In this document: positions 26,357-35,272 of the stretch, in pieces
Layout: each line of letters begins with the position of its first letter
Position numbering within the stretch: the first letter of the stretch is position 1
Assembly (NCBI GenBank): GCA_964461835.1
Contig: CAYWVO010000014.1
Span: 6,977-70,976 of the forward strand
Direction: 5' to 3'
DNA from: CAYWVO01 sp964461835
GTDB taxonomy: Bacteria > Zixibacteria > MSB-5A5 > WJJR01 > JAJRUJ01
DNA: 64,000 nucleotides
Made by a program: the position numbers and the translations under genes
The notes under the pieces: model-generated
Told to the model about the DNA's origin: nothing
Seen by the model: only the letters and a program-made list of their open reading frames with translations
Databases searched by the model: none

Positions 26357-27376
26357 TCACGACGACTGTTGTGTGAACAAGTCATACGTTGTTCCGGCGC
26401 CGGCGGCACACCCCGTTCGGATATCTACCGGCTTCTTACCGACCAGATGAAAGGCATTCAGGCCGCGCCTGCGGAGTTCCTGGGCGAACTCCGGGAATCC
26501 GTGGTGGGTGATCACCGTCTGTGCCCCGGTTGCCTCGACAAAGGCCAGCAATTGGGTATAGTCCGCATGATCTGATAATGGTACCATTGCCTCCGCGCGC
26601 GAGCGGTGATTGCGGTTGTGACCATCAAGTGCCCAGCCGCTGAGGAAGATGCGGTACGGGTTACTAATTTGCTGCCACTCACGATAGCCCCGTCCCGGGG
26701 GTATCACCACGACTTTGTCACGCAGATTATCGCCATTAAATCGTTCGATGCCGCTGAGTGAGATACCAAACTGCTCGTAAATCCGGCACATGGCATACAC
26801 GTTTCGCTGACAGGCGAAGGCGAATCCTTCCCCGTCGAGCAAGGCAATCGCCTCCTGCGCCTTCCCCAAAGCATAGGCCAACAATACGGGGGTAAAACCA
26901 CGGACCAATACGCGCTTGATCAACGTCACCAGATTAGCCACCACGATTTCGGTGGGTGGGAATTGATACGCCGGTTGCCCGTACGTTGTCTCCAGAATTA
27001 ACACATCGCACGCCGGTGTCGCTGCGGGCGGTGAACTTTTTCCACCTGCGGGCTTCAAGTCGCCGCTGAAAAGAATTCGTGACCCACCGACCCGCATCAG
27101 GATTTGCGCTCCCCCGAGCACATGGCCGGAAGGATGAAGTTCCAGATCGGTACCTGCGAACGTCGTACTGACTCCATAGGGCAGTTCCGTGAATTCTCCA
27201 CCACGAAATCGCCGGCGTGCCAGAGCCGCAGTTGGTGCGGTACACAGCGTTTTCTGGTGATGGGCACAATGGTCGGCATGCGCGTGGGAGGCAAAGGCAC
27301 AGGCCACCGGCCGGGAGGCGTCCAGAACAAATGGCACGCCTTCGAGATGAATCCCGTTGTGATTTTTAATTAACAT
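26357..27376 (-). CDS. MBL-fold hydrolase, exonuclease-like
   Basis: A 339-residue metallo-beta-lactamase-fold protein. The HxHxDH metal motif is FASHAHADHC near residue 30, followed by a GHVLGGAQILM block, an LFSGDLK metal Asp, a DVLILETTYG segment and LSDHADYTQLLAFV near the C-terminus. These belong to the beta-CASP/Ysh1-related group of RNA or DNA exonucleases. I could not tell RNA from DNA as substrate. The start at 27376 (MLIKNHNGI) matches the family, but its ribosome-binding site is weak; other in-frame ATGs exist up to 27445. Confidence 0.8.
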   Translation of the reverse strand: MLIKNHNGIHLEGVPFVLDASRPVACAFASHAHADHCAHHQKTLCTAPTAALARRRFRGGEFTELPYGVSTTFAGTDLELHPSGHVLGGAQILMRVGGSRILFSGDLKPAGGKSSPPAATPACDVLILETTYGQPAYQFPPTEIVVANLVTLIKRVLVRGFTPVLLAYALGKAQEAIALLDGEGFAFACQRNVYAMCRIYEQFGISLSGIERFNGDNLRDKVVVIPPGRGYREWQQISNPYRIFLSGWALDGHNRNHRSRAEAMVPLSDHADYTQLLAFVEATGAQTVITHHGFPEFAQELRRRGLNAFHLVGKKPVDIRTGCAAGAGTTYDLFTQQSS

Positions 27377-27576
27377 CAGAATCGTCGCCGTAGAATGTAC
27401 CCAACAGCCCATACGCTGCCGATGAAAAATCCACAATATCGGCAACTCAGCTCCGGCAATCCCGGCCGCTCCGAACGGCCGCCGCGGCGCCGGGTTTTTC
27501 CGGCCAAAGACAACAAACGAATCAGCGTTGTCAGCTTCATGCCGACATCAAGGATGCAACCAATAAGTACAGCTGA

Positions 27577-28059
27577 TTAACTCTTATAACCAATGGTGCG
27601 CAGGAATTTTTTGCGATCCTCGATATCCTCCACTTTCTCCACGCCCACCGGGGTCAGGCCGTCCACGACCCCCAGCACCGCGCGGCCCAGTTCGGTTTCA
27701 GTGACAATGACCTCAACCGGATTCGCTGTCGCACAGAAAATCCGGCACACCTCCGGGCAATCTTTCACGGCATTGAGGATATTGATCGGAAACCCTTCTT
27801 TCAGCACGATGAGAAAGGCGTGTCCCGCAGCAATGCGTTCAATGTTCTTAATCGCCACCTCAGCTGCTTCGGAATCATTGCCCGCGTGCCGGACGAGCCG
27901 ATGTTGGGATGCTTCGGAAAAGGCCAAGCCGAATTTTATCGCGGTCGATCCGGACACCAGGATTTCGTACAAATCCTCGACGGTCTTGATGAAATGCGCG
28001 TGCCCAAAAATGATATTCCAACCGTCAGGAAACTCCAACCGAACGTTTTGTAAGTCCAT
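27577..28059 (-). CDS. Adenosine-specific kinase family protein (DUF355)
   Basis: A 160-residue protein with the near-invariant DUF355 blocks: NIIFGHAHFIKTVEDLYE, IKFGLAFSEASQ, GHAFLIVLKEGFPINILNAVKDCPEVCRIFCATANPVEVIV and LGVVDG...DRKKFLRTIGYK. Archaeal members were described as adenosine-specific kinases; whether that holds in bacteria is uncertain. I chose the ATG at 28059 because GGAG lies six bases before it and the length then equals the family's. An ATG at 28095 is also in frame. Confidence 0.85.
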   Translation of the reverse strand: MDLQNVRLEFPDGWNIIFGHAHFIKTVEDLYEILVSGSTAIKFGLAFSEASQHRLVRHAGNDSEAAEVAIKNIERIAAGHAFLIVLKEGFPINILNAVKDCPEVCRIFCATANPVEVIVTETELGRAVLGVVDGLTPVGVEKVEDIEDRKKFLRTIGYKS

Positions 28060-28113
28060 GGGGTACTCCACGTATTGTGCCCCGATTCGAACCATGCCGA
28101 ATGTGGGCAGGTC

Positions 28114-30120
28114 TTACTGCAGGGCCAATTCACCGGAAATTCGTTCGACTCGAACGATACGATCCAATGGTCGCAGCCGCTTAACGACATCCATTCCCTC
28201 AACGACTCTGCCGAATGACGACCACCGAAAATCGGAGAACGGTTGGCGAATGAGAGAAATACCAAATTCGCTGCGTGCGTCATGCCCGAGGTTGATGCGC
28301 CAGTAGAGAATTCCTCGTTCGAGTCGACGCATGGTCTGTTCATTGCGCACCGTTTCCAGGCCCGTGCCCCATCCGTCACCGCGCCGGTCACCGATAAAAA
28401 TCGTTCGCCCGTCATCATGCGGGTTAACCGGGGAATCATCGTAGAATCCCGCTTCGACATAGTCCAAAAAATGGCGCACCGAGCGCGGCGCTGCATCATC
28501 AAACAATTCCACGACAAACGTTCCTTTCGCAGTCACGACCCTGACACGCGGTCGCGGGGTGTCGGCATGATAGAGGTCGGCATAAGTCACGGCCGTGATG
28601 TCTGTTTCAAACGTCCCCACTTCATCCCAGCGATTTTCGCGGAATTTTTCCCAGACGGCTGCGGCGTAGTAGCGAACGTGACGGTCAGGATCGTTAATCC
28701 CGGCGTTGAAGATTTGTCGCTGGACCGGCCCCACCTGCACCGAGGGTGACAAATTGGCGGTCAGGGCCAAAATGGCCATGCGCATGTCCGACCGTTCATC
28801 CTGTTGGTGATGCTTGTACAACGTCAGCAATGAATCAAACGTCAATCGCCCGTTGGCAAACGGCAACACGTTGTAGGCCAGGTACCGCACGAAGGGATCG
28901 GGGTCGTTCAACGCGTCCTGAATCGGCCCCTGAATAGCACCACGAAACGCCAAGGCAGAGCGGACGGCTGCTCCCCGAACCGCCGGCACAGAATCTTGCA
29001 GGAGATCTTTGACTACCGCAGTTGCTTCTTCCGTCAGGCCCCATTTGGGTTGAGCGAAAAACTCTAACTGTTTGGGAACCGCGGCACGTACCGGCCAGGC
29101 CGGGTCCTTCGCCAATTGTTTTAGATACGGGAGCGACTCATTCTGCAGCGCCCGCATGAACCCGTCCGCTAAGCGCACACGCACGCCGATATCCGGGTGG
29201 TCCAGCAGTTTTTCAAACTCCGGCGCTGCCGATCGCTGCCAATGGTAGCCAACGGCAAAGACTAATTGGGTGAGGATACCGGGATCTTCCATCGAGCGGA
29301 GATAGGAATACACGTCCTCCAGCCGGGTCGTGTCTCGCAGGGCGCCGATCCCCATGACCGCCCCGTAGCGAACATACCGGTTCGGGTGATCCAGCAGTTG
29401 CACTAACAACGGTTGGTAGTCGAAATCGCCGGCGTTTCCCAGCGCCATGGCGGCTGCGGCGACGACATCCTGTTTGGGATCATCCAGCAATTCCGCAATA
29501 TCGTCGGCCAACAACGGTGATTTGAGTCGGGTCAGGGCCTGACATGCATATTCCCGAACCATCGGCTCAGGATCGTCCAGTAAGGCGGCAACTTTCTCTG
29601 TGGCATTTCGGTTCACCACTCCTGCCTGGTACAGCGTTGCCTGGGCGCGGACACGTGGATCGTCATGCTGCAAAAACGTCACGACGCTGTCACCATACTT
29701 CTTGGCGTAGAGCCGCCGCAGTGTCCATAGCAGATATTGGAGGGTGGTCGAATTGGTCTCTGTGAGCGTGTGACGGTAAACCGAGTCGGTTGCTGATTTC
29801 TTGCGCAGCGTTCCCAGCGCGAACGCCGCCCGTGCCCGTACGATGGTATCCGGATCAGCGAGTGTATTCACCAAGGCGCTGACTGCAAGCGTATCACCAA
29901 TTCGCGCCGCGGCGAGCGCAGCGCGCCGGCGGACCGTGGGGTTGTCGTCGGTTAAAAAGGTCAACAACTCGCCGTCGTGGAGCGTGGCCTGGTCCTCCCA
30001 GATTGCAATCTGGATCAATTTGCTCTCATCTACTCCTCCGCCGGAACAGCCACCTATCAGCAATATGCCGAAAATCCCTGACAGGAGAATCACTCGCCGA
30101 TATCGCTGGAATTTGGTCAC
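28114..30120 (-). CDS. Lipoprotein with HEAT repeats and C-terminal cyclophilin domain
   Basis: A 668-residue envelope protein. A signal peptide ends in a lipobox (LLIGGC, Cys about 25). Residues about 40-490 are HEAT-like repeats, each with a D-P-x-VR or D-P-x-x-x-VR turn (for example DDNPTVRRRAALAAARIGD). The last 150 residues form a cyclophilin-type peptidyl-prolyl isomerase: VVTAKGTFVVELFDDAAPRSVRHFLDYVEAGFYDDSPV and FGRVVEGMDVVKRL. The FxxQ/GG core differs from typical cyclophilins, so isomerase activity is uncertain. Similar fusions occur in the FCB group. A GGGAGG site seven bases before the GTG supports the start. Confidence 0.85.
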   Translation of the reverse strand: MTKFQRYRRVILLSGIFGILLIGGCSGGGVDESKLIQIAIWEDQATLHDGELLTFLTDDNPTVRRRAALAAARIGDTLAVSALVNTLADPDTIVRARAAFALGTLRKKSATDSVYRHTLTETNSTTLQYLLWTLRRLYAKKYGDSVVTFLQHDDPRVRAQATLYQAGVVNRNATEKVAALLDDPEPMVREYACQALTRLKSPLLADDIAELLDDPKQDVVAAAAMALGNAGDFDYQPLLVQLLDHPNRYVRYGAVMGIGALRDTTRLEDVYSYLRSMEDPGILTQLVFAVGYHWQRSAAPEFEKLLDHPDIGVRVRLADGFMRALQNESLPYLKQLAKDPAWPVRAAVPKQLEFFAQPKWGLTEEATAVVKDLLQDSVPAVRGAAVRSALAFRGAIQGPIQDALNDPDPFVRYLAYNVLPFANGRLTFDSLLTLYKHHQQDERSDMRMAILALTANLSPSVQVGPVQRQIFNAGINDPDRHVRYYAAAVWEKFRENRWDEVGTFETDITAVTYADLYHADTPRPRVRVVTAKGTFVVELFDDAAPRSVRHFLDYVEAGFYDDSPVNPHDDGRTIFIGDRRGDGWGTGLETVRNEQTMRRLERGILYWRINLGHDARSEFGISLIRQPFSDFRWSSFGRVVEGMDVVKRLRPLDRIVRVERISGELALQ

Positions 30121-30222
30121 GTATCTACCTCCCTGTATCTCTGGTCATTGGCACCAATTATACACATTCATAACCCCGATGGGAATATGCCGTTGAAGAA
30201 AAGTCACGCCGCAAACACCGAG

Positions 30223-30873
30223 TCACTGGCGCCGCGATGGGCAGAGCTCGGCGATGGGGCAGGCGCCGCATTTCGGAGTCCGGGCCCGGCAGATTTGCTG
30301 CCCGTGAAAAATGAAACGATGCGAAAAATCAATCCACTCATCTTTAGGTAGCACCTTTATCAGATCTGCCTCAATTTTCACCGGATCGTCCTTGTTGGTC
30401 AGTTTTAGCCGTTTGGCCAGACGACGCACATGGGTGTCGACCACCACCCCCGAGGCAATACCGAAGGCGGCACCCAATACTACATTGGCCGTTTTCCGCC
30501 CGATACCCGGCAAGGCGACCAATTCGTCCATTGTCTGTGGCACCCGGCCACCATGCGTTTCCAGCAATGCCCGGCAGCAACCCTGAATACTCTTCGCCTT
30601 GTTGCGGAAAAAACCGGTCGGACGGATGTCTGCCTCCAATTCCGCCTGATCTACTGCGACATAATCAGCTGCGGATTCGTACTTTTTGAACAGCGTCTCG
30701 GTCACGGCGTTGACTCGTTCATCCGTACACTGTGCCGAGAGGATCGTGGCAACCAGCAACTGGAGCGGCGACCGATGAGCTAACGCGGTTTTGGCTTCCG
30801 GGCAGGTTCGTGCCAGGATTGCATTAATTCGAGCAAGGCGTTTCTTGCGCGCAGCGAGTGATTCTTGGGGCAT
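30223..30873 (-). CDS. nth: Endonuclease III
   Basis: A 216-residue base-excision-repair DNA glycosylase/AP lyase that removes oxidised pyrimidines. The helix-hairpin-helix LPGIGRKTANVVLG carries catalytic Lys127, and the catalytic Asp is Asp146 (VVVDTHVRR). The [4Fe-4S] cluster cysteines are spaced C-x6-C-x2-C-x5-C at 195, 202, 205 and 211. All are intact. Confidence 0.97.
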   Translation of the reverse strand: MPQESLAARKKRLARINAILARTCPEAKTALAHRSPLQLLVATILSAQCTDERVNAVTETLFKKYESAADYVAVDQAELEADIRPTGFFRNKAKSIQGCCRALLETHGGRVPQTMDELVALPGIGRKTANVVLGAAFGIASGVVVDTHVRRLAKRLKLTNKDDPVKIEADLIKVLPKDEWIDFSHRFIFHGQQICRARTPKCGACPIAELCPSRRQ

Positions 30874-30930
30874 GGATTTACTCCGGCGTCAACCAGATGG
30901 CAGGATTGTCAGACATCGCGCAGAAAGCAA

Positions 30931-32253
30931 TCAATCAAAACTCGTGTGGGTGACTTTGCCGCCGCACAGTGTCAACTTGACTCGCCCCAACAACTTCCAG
31001 CCAATAAACGGCGAATTGCACGAGCGAGAATGGAATTCATCACGTTTGACTTCCCATGATTCCTGCGGGTCAAAAACCGTGATATCCGCCGGCCCGCCTT
31101 CGCGTAACTCGCCGCCGGGAATGTTGACGACACGTGCCGGTGCGCAAGTCATCAATTTGATGATTTGCGGCCAGTCGAAGTTATTCTCTCTGACCAAAAC
31201 TTTACCCGCGAGGCCCAGAGCGGTCTCCAGGCCAATCATGCCCGGGGGAGCGATATTGAACTCGGTATCCTTTTCCTGTACCGCATGCGGTGCGTGATCA
31301 GTGGCAATACAATCAATAATGCCGTCCGCTAACCCGGCAATAATCGCTCGCCGGTCCCGCTCGGTGCGTAACGGTGGGTTGACACGGAGGTTTGTATCAA
31401 ATGATTCGGCGATGGCGGCATCGATCAGCGAGAAATGATGTGGTGTCGCCTCCGCGGTCACCGTTACCCCATCGCGTTTTGCGCGCTTGATCAGTTTCAC
31501 CGATCCGGCACTTGAGATGTGGGCCAGATGCAATCGCGCACCCGTGAACGCCGCCAGTTGGATATCGCGGGAGACTACAATCTCTTCCGCCGCAGCCGGC
31601 CGACCACTCATGCCCAATCGTGTCGAAACTGCTCCCTCATGCATTAACCCGTCCCCACACAACGTCTCGTCCTCGCAGTGCGAAATGACCGGGATATCAA
31701 ACATGCGCACATATTCCATTGCCCGGCGTTGTACTTCTGCCGAGGCCACGGAGCGGCCGTCCTCGGAAATGGCAATCGCACCGACGGAGACCATATCCCC
31801 GATTTCGGTGAGATGCTGCCCTCTTTGCCCCTGAGTAACTGCACCGATCGGACAGACCCGACAGGCCGCGCCCCGCGCCTGATCGATAACAAATTGGACC
31901 GTTTCCTGATCGTCAATTGGGGGATCGGTGTTGGGCATACAGCAGACGGAAGTAAATCCTCCGGCAGCGGCGGCACGGGCGCCGGACTGAATCGTCTCCT
32001 CGTCTTCGCGACCGGGTTCACGCAGATGGACATGCAAATCAACAAATCCGGGTGAGACAATCAAACCACGAACATCCACGACTCCCGGCGCTTCCAAGGC
32101 GTCCCCTTTGAGCAGTTCTTTTTTGTGGATTTCAATGCGCTCGATGTTCCCACCTTTAAGATAGACATCCCCCGGGCAATCCAGGTCACTGGCGGGGTCA
32201 ATAATGCGGCCGCCTGCCAGCACTTTCACTGATCGGGGAATTCGTCGTTTCAT
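30931..32253 (-). CDS. pyrC: Dihydroorotase
   Basis: A 440-residue amidohydrolase that cyclises carbamoyl-aspartate to dihydroorotate. Type I features are seen: FVDLHVHLREPG (zinc His74/His76 and substrate Arg), TSVCCMPNTDPP, a SEDGRSV segment, HCED, HLAHISSAGSV and DCIATDHAPH with the catalytic Asp. The ATG at 32253 follows GCGAGGA by eight bases; an ATG at 32289 lies inside pyrB. It starts five bases after the pyrB stop. Confidence 0.95.
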   Translation of the reverse strand: MKRRIPRSVKVLAGGRIIDPASDLDCPGDVYLKGGNIERIEIHKKELLKGDALEAPGVVDVRGLIVSPGFVDLHVHLREPGREDEETIQSGARAAAAGGFTSVCCMPNTDPPIDDQETVQFVIDQARGAACRVCPIGAVTQGQRGQHLTEIGDMVSVGAIAISEDGRSVASAEVQRRAMEYVRMFDIPVISHCEDETLCGDGLMHEGAVSTRLGMSGRPAAAEEIVVSRDIQLAAFTGARLHLAHISSAGSVKLIKRAKRDGVTVTAEATPHHFSLIDAAIAESFDTNLRVNPPLRTERDRRAIIAGLADGIIDCIATDHAPHAVQEKDTEFNIAPPGMIGLETALGLAGKVLVRENNFDWPQIIKLMTCAPARVVNIPGGELREGGPADITVFDPQESWEVKRDEFHSRSCNSPFIGWKLLGRVKLTLCGGKVTHTSFD

Positions 32254-32258
32254 AGTTG

Positions 32259-33287
32259 TTATCCTCGCGTTGCCGTCTCGCCACCACACAGCAGGTACAA
32301 CACCGCCATGCGCACCGCCAGACCGTTGGTCACCTGGGAGAGAATAACCGAATTTGCCCCGTCCGCCACATCGGGTGTTATTTCGACACCCCGGTTCATC
32401 GGGCCGGGATGCATAACAATCACGTTTCGCCGTGCTCGCTTCAAGCGTTCGGCATTTAAACCGAACAGTAGCGTGTATTCCCGGAGCGAGGGCAGTAACG
32501 CCCCGGACTGCCGTTCCCGTTGAATGCGCAGCACATTGACTGCATCAACACCCTCTAAGGCCTGGTCCAAGTTGAAATACACCTCAACCCCCAAGAGCTG
32601 CAAATCGACGGGAATCAAGGTGGGCGGTCCGCACACCCGCACATTGGCGCCCAGCGTGACCAAGCCGAAAATATTGGATCGCGCCACCCGGCTGTGGGCG
32701 ATATCGCCGACGATCAAGACGGTACGACCGCGTAAATCGCCCAGTCGCTCCCACAGCGTGAAAATGTCCAGCAACCCTTGCGTGGGGTGTTCATGCGCAC
32801 CGTCTCCCGCATTAATCACGATCGAATTGCAGCTCCGGACAAGGTAGTGTGCAGCGCCCGGCGAGCGGTGACGAATCACGACCACATCAGTTTTCATTGC
32901 TTCGATATTATTGATCGTATCTTTCAGCGACTCACCTTTTTGCACCGACGAGGCAGACGTCGTAAAACTGACCACGTCCGCCGAAAGACGTTTTTCCGCC
33001 AGTTCGAACGAAATCCGGGTCCGCGTCGAGGGTTCGTAGAAGAGATTGACCACGGTCATACCGCGTAACGGCGGTACTTTCTTGACCGGCCGTTCAAGGA
33101 TTTCTTTAAAGGTTACCGCGGTCTCCAGGATCAATTGAATGTCATCGGCGGGGATGCCCTCCAACCCCAAGAGGTGTGGGTTGGTCAACCGAGCGCTTCG
33201 TCGCGTCCGGGAGGGTTCCTGGCGCGCAGAAGACCGCTTCACTCTCCGTCGAGAACGTTTATCTGTTTTCGATGACGCCCTTTCCAT
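32259..33287 (-). CDS. pyrB: Aspartate carbamoyltransferase catalytic subunit
   Basis: A 342-residue enzyme. The carbamoyl-phosphate site is FYEPSTRTRISFELAEKRL (residues 83-101), followed by SVQKGESLKDT with catalytic Ser and Lys, HRSPGAAHYL, NAGDGAHEHPTQGLLD, GDIAHSRVARS and MHPGPMNRGVEI. The first 35 residues are an unusual highly basic extension (KRSRRRVKRSS...RTRRSAR) absent from typical PyrB of about 305 residues. The ATG has only a weak ribosome-binding site, so a later non-ATG start is possible. No pyrI is present, which fits a PyrB working without the regulatory chain. Confidence 0.93.
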   Translation of the reverse strand: MERASSKTDKRSRRRVKRSSARQEPSRTRRSARLTNPHLLGLEGIPADDIQLILETAVTFKEILERPVKKVPPLRGMTVVNLFYEPSTRTRISFELAEKRLSADVVSFTTSASSVQKGESLKDTINNIEAMKTDVVVIRHRSPGAAHYLVRSCNSIVINAGDGAHEHPTQGLLDIFTLWERLGDLRGRTVLIVGDIAHSRVARSNIFGLVTLGANVRVCGPPTLIPVDLQLLGVEVYFNLDQALEGVDAVNVLRIQRERQSGALLPSLREYTLLFGLNAERLKRARRNVIVMHPGPMNRGVEITPDVADGANSVILSQVTNGLAVRMAVLYLLCGGETATRG

Positions 33288-33317
33288 GGCCAGGCCGATT
33301 TCTGCAATCCGGTGGGT

Positions 33318-33914
33318 TTAAAAATCCATATCGATTATGGTGCCGTCTTTTTTCTTTTTGGTTTTCTTCCGCCCGGTGGGCCGGACAATGACTACCAGAT
33401 CGGTGGTATCGATTTCCTGCAATCGGACATCGACCTGTTCGTTGGTTGCCGTGGGGATGTTCTTGCCGACAAAATCCGCACGGATCGGCAATTCCCGGTG
33501 GCCGCGATCAATTAGGACGGCCAGCTGAATCGCCCTGGGGCGGCCCAGGTCCGTCAACGCATCTAACGCCGACCGAATCGTTCGCCCGGTGTACAACACA
33601 TCATCAACCAGCACAACCACTTTACCGGTAATATCAAAAAGGATATCCGTCCGTTGAACAACGGGCTGATCGAACGCTGTCTTAAAATCATCGCGATAAA
33701 AGGAGATATCGAGGTATCCCACTGGCGGCCGCACTTTTTCGACCTGCTCAATTGCGTCCGCGATGCGGTCGGCAATCGGCCCCCCTCGCGTCTTAATGCC
33801 GATGATCACCAGGTTTTTGGCGCCGCGGTTGCGCTCGACGATTTCATGGCCGATGCGAATGATCGTGCGACGAATTGTCGCGGAGTCCATTATTTTTTGA
33901 CGCGCTGCCCCCAT
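33318..33914 (-). CDS. pyrR: PyrR: pyrimidine operon regulator / uracil phosphoribosyltransferase
   Basis: A 198-residue phosphoribosyltransferase-fold regulator. It binds pyr-operon leader RNA when UMP is plentiful, and often has UPRTase activity. Seen are IGHEIVERNRGAKNLVIIGIKTRG, YLDISFYRDDF, the PRPP loop VVVLVDDVLYTGRTIRSALDAL and PIRADFVGKNIPT, which together are diagnostic. The C-terminal 25 residues include a lysine stretch (RKKTKKKKDG). The ATG at 33914 has AGGTGG upstream; a GTG three bases earlier is in frame. It is the first gene of pyrR-pyrB-pyrC. Confidence 0.95.
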   Translation of the reverse strand: MGAARQKIMDSATIRRTIIRIGHEIVERNRGAKNLVIIGIKTRGGPIADRIADAIEQVEKVRPPVGYLDISFYRDDFKTAFDQPVVQRTDILFDITGKVVVLVDDVLYTGRTIRSALDALTDLGRPRAIQLAVLIDRGHRELPIRADFVGKNIPTATNEQVDVRLQEIDTTDLVVIVRPTGRKKTKKKKDGTIIDMDF

Positions 33915-34003
33915 CACCTAACCACCTAATATCTTACCTTTGTTGGCAGTATACGTGTGCGTTCTCTGTAGGTCATGGTCTTGCGGTACCTCAGTTACCT
34001 TTC

Positions 34004-34021
34004 CCGACCTCACCGGATCGG
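34004..34021 (-). promoter_or_regulatory. PyrR-binding loop hairpin in the pyrR leader
   Basis: On the minus strand CCGA (34021-34018) and TCGG (34007-34004) enclose the ten-base loop TCCGGTGAGG. Read as GATCCGGTGAGGTC it agrees with the PyrR RNA-binding consensus ARUCCNGNGAGGYU except at the first and last bases. It lies about 90 bases before the pyrR start, just after the proposed transcription start. I could not identify a matching terminator, so attenuation versus translational control is unresolved. Confidence 0.75.
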
Positions 34022-34038
34022 CTTAAAAGGCCGTGGCC

Positions 34039-34068
34039 AGTGTAGTAACCAAGTGCCGGTCAGGTCAA
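34039..34068 (-). promoter_or_regulatory. Sigma70-type promoter of pyrR-pyrB-pyrC
   Basis: Minus-strand TTGACC (34068-34063) and TACACT (34044-34039) with an 18-base spacer. The start would fall near 34032, so the PyrR-binding hairpin would be within the first 30 bases of the message. The placement supports both calls. Confidence 0.6.
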
Positions 34069-34238
34069 CACTTTTCCCCTGCCGCGCCGAACCCGCCGCA
34101 TTGTGCTTGACTTTACCCGATGATTTTGCTTCGTGTTCAACCAGTTGTGAGCGGGGGCCGAGGATGATTTCTGCCAAAAATATTTTGCCGCCCCGCGTGT
34201 AAAGAACACAGACAATGACACATAGCTGAGGAGGAGGT

Positions 34239-35042
34239 ATGTCGCGCAAAGCAAAACTCTGGATTTTGGTCCCGCTGCTGCTCTTGATCATCGGTTGTGG
34301 AACCAATATCCCGTCCGGCCACCACGGGGTGAAGTACAAACGCTTTAGTGACGGCACGGAGATGGGTAAAATTTACCCGGAAGGATTTAACTGGCATTTC
34401 CCGTGGAACTCCATGTTCGTGTACAAGACCCAAATTTCCGAGCAAAAAGAGGATATCACGGTGCTGTCGGCGGACGGGGCCACGATTCAATTGGAGTTGT
34501 CGGTCTGGTACCGCCCCATTCCCATGCATCTCGATAGTCTACAAGTGAATATCGGACCGGACTACTATGACCGCATTATCGCACCGGCACTCCGTGGTGA
34601 GGGACGGCGCATCGCCGGCCAGTACAAGCCGGAAGAAATTTACTCGAGCAAACGCGAGCAAATTGCCAAGGGACTGCTGGAGGCGATGCAGTCATTGATG
34701 AGTGACAAGTTCATTAATATCGAAAACGTGATCTTCCGCAATGTCATTCTCCCGCTGAAGATCACCAACGCGATTGATGAAAAACTTTCGGCGCAGCAGG
34801 AAGCGCAGCGGATGGAGTTTATCCTGCAGCGAGAGGAGCAGGAAGCCGAGCGGAAACGCATTGAAGCACAGGGGATTGCCGATTTCCAAGAAATCGTCTC
34901 CTCCGGGCTGAGTCCCATGCTGCTGCAATGGAAAGGAATTGAATCTACCGAGAAGCTCGCCGAATCGCAAAACGCCAAAATCGTCATTATCGGCAACTCC
35001 AAGGATGGCTTGCCGCTTATTCTCGGCGGATACGACAAGTAG
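34239..35042 (+). CDS. SPFH/prohibitin-family lipoprotein
   Basis: A 267-residue protein with an N-terminal lipobox (LLLLIIGCG, Cys about 20) followed by an SPFH domain: SGHHGVKYKRFSDG, YPEGFNWHFPWNSMFVYKTQ and DGATIQLELSVWYRPIP. Residues about 175-215 form a Glu/Gln/Arg-rich helix (AQQEAQRMEFILQREEQEAERKRIEAQG), as in prohibitins. Prohibitin-like proteins form membrane rings; most bacterial ones use a transmembrane anchor. GGAGGAGG lies just before the ATG. It is not obviously linked to its neighbours. Confidence 0.85.
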   Translation: MSRKAKLWILVPLLLLIIGCGTNIPSGHHGVKYKRFSDGTEMGKIYPEGFNWHFPWNSMFVYKTQISEQKEDITVLSADGATIQLELSVWYRPIPMHLDSLQVNIGPDYYDRIIAPALRGEGRRIAGQYKPEEIYSSKREQIAKGLLEAMQSLMSDKFINIENVIFRNVILPLKITNAIDEKLSAQQEAQRMEFILQREEQEAERKRIEAQGIADFQEIVSSGLSPMLLQWKGIESTEKLAESQNAKIVIIGNSKDGLPLILGGYDK

Positions 35043-35055
35043 TGTTCTCTAAAAT

Positions 35056-35087
35056 GGGGCCGTCCGGATTTTGACATCCGGCGGCCC
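35056..35087 (+). terminator. Strong hairpin, terminator-like, without U tract
   Basis: GGGGCCG-T-CCGGAT pairs with ATCCGG-CGGCCCC across a five-base loop, with one bulged T. The 13-pair stem lies 14 bases after the SPFH stop. There is no run of U after it, so rho-independent termination is uncertain. Confidence 0.5.
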
Positions 35088-35272
35088 CAAAGGTCCAGCG
35101 CATCGGCTTACCAATCGATTTCCCCTAACATCCTGACAACAACAATCCCGCGTCTTTGAGTATCACTGGAGGAAGCTTGACAAGTTTGGGGCGCCTAACT
35201 TTATTGTGCGTTTCCAAAACCGACGGCCGTTGGTACCTGCCGTCCCTGACCGGGTAGTAAGCGGGGTAATCC

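Noticed and set aside
28085..28105. GGTTCGAATC on the minus strand, resembling a tRNA T loop
   Set aside because: The flanking bases do not pair and no anticodon or acceptor stem can be formed.
27593..28306. A 237-codon plus-strand open frame
   Set aside because: It lies antisense to the DUF355 and HEAT-cyclophilin genes, both well supported.
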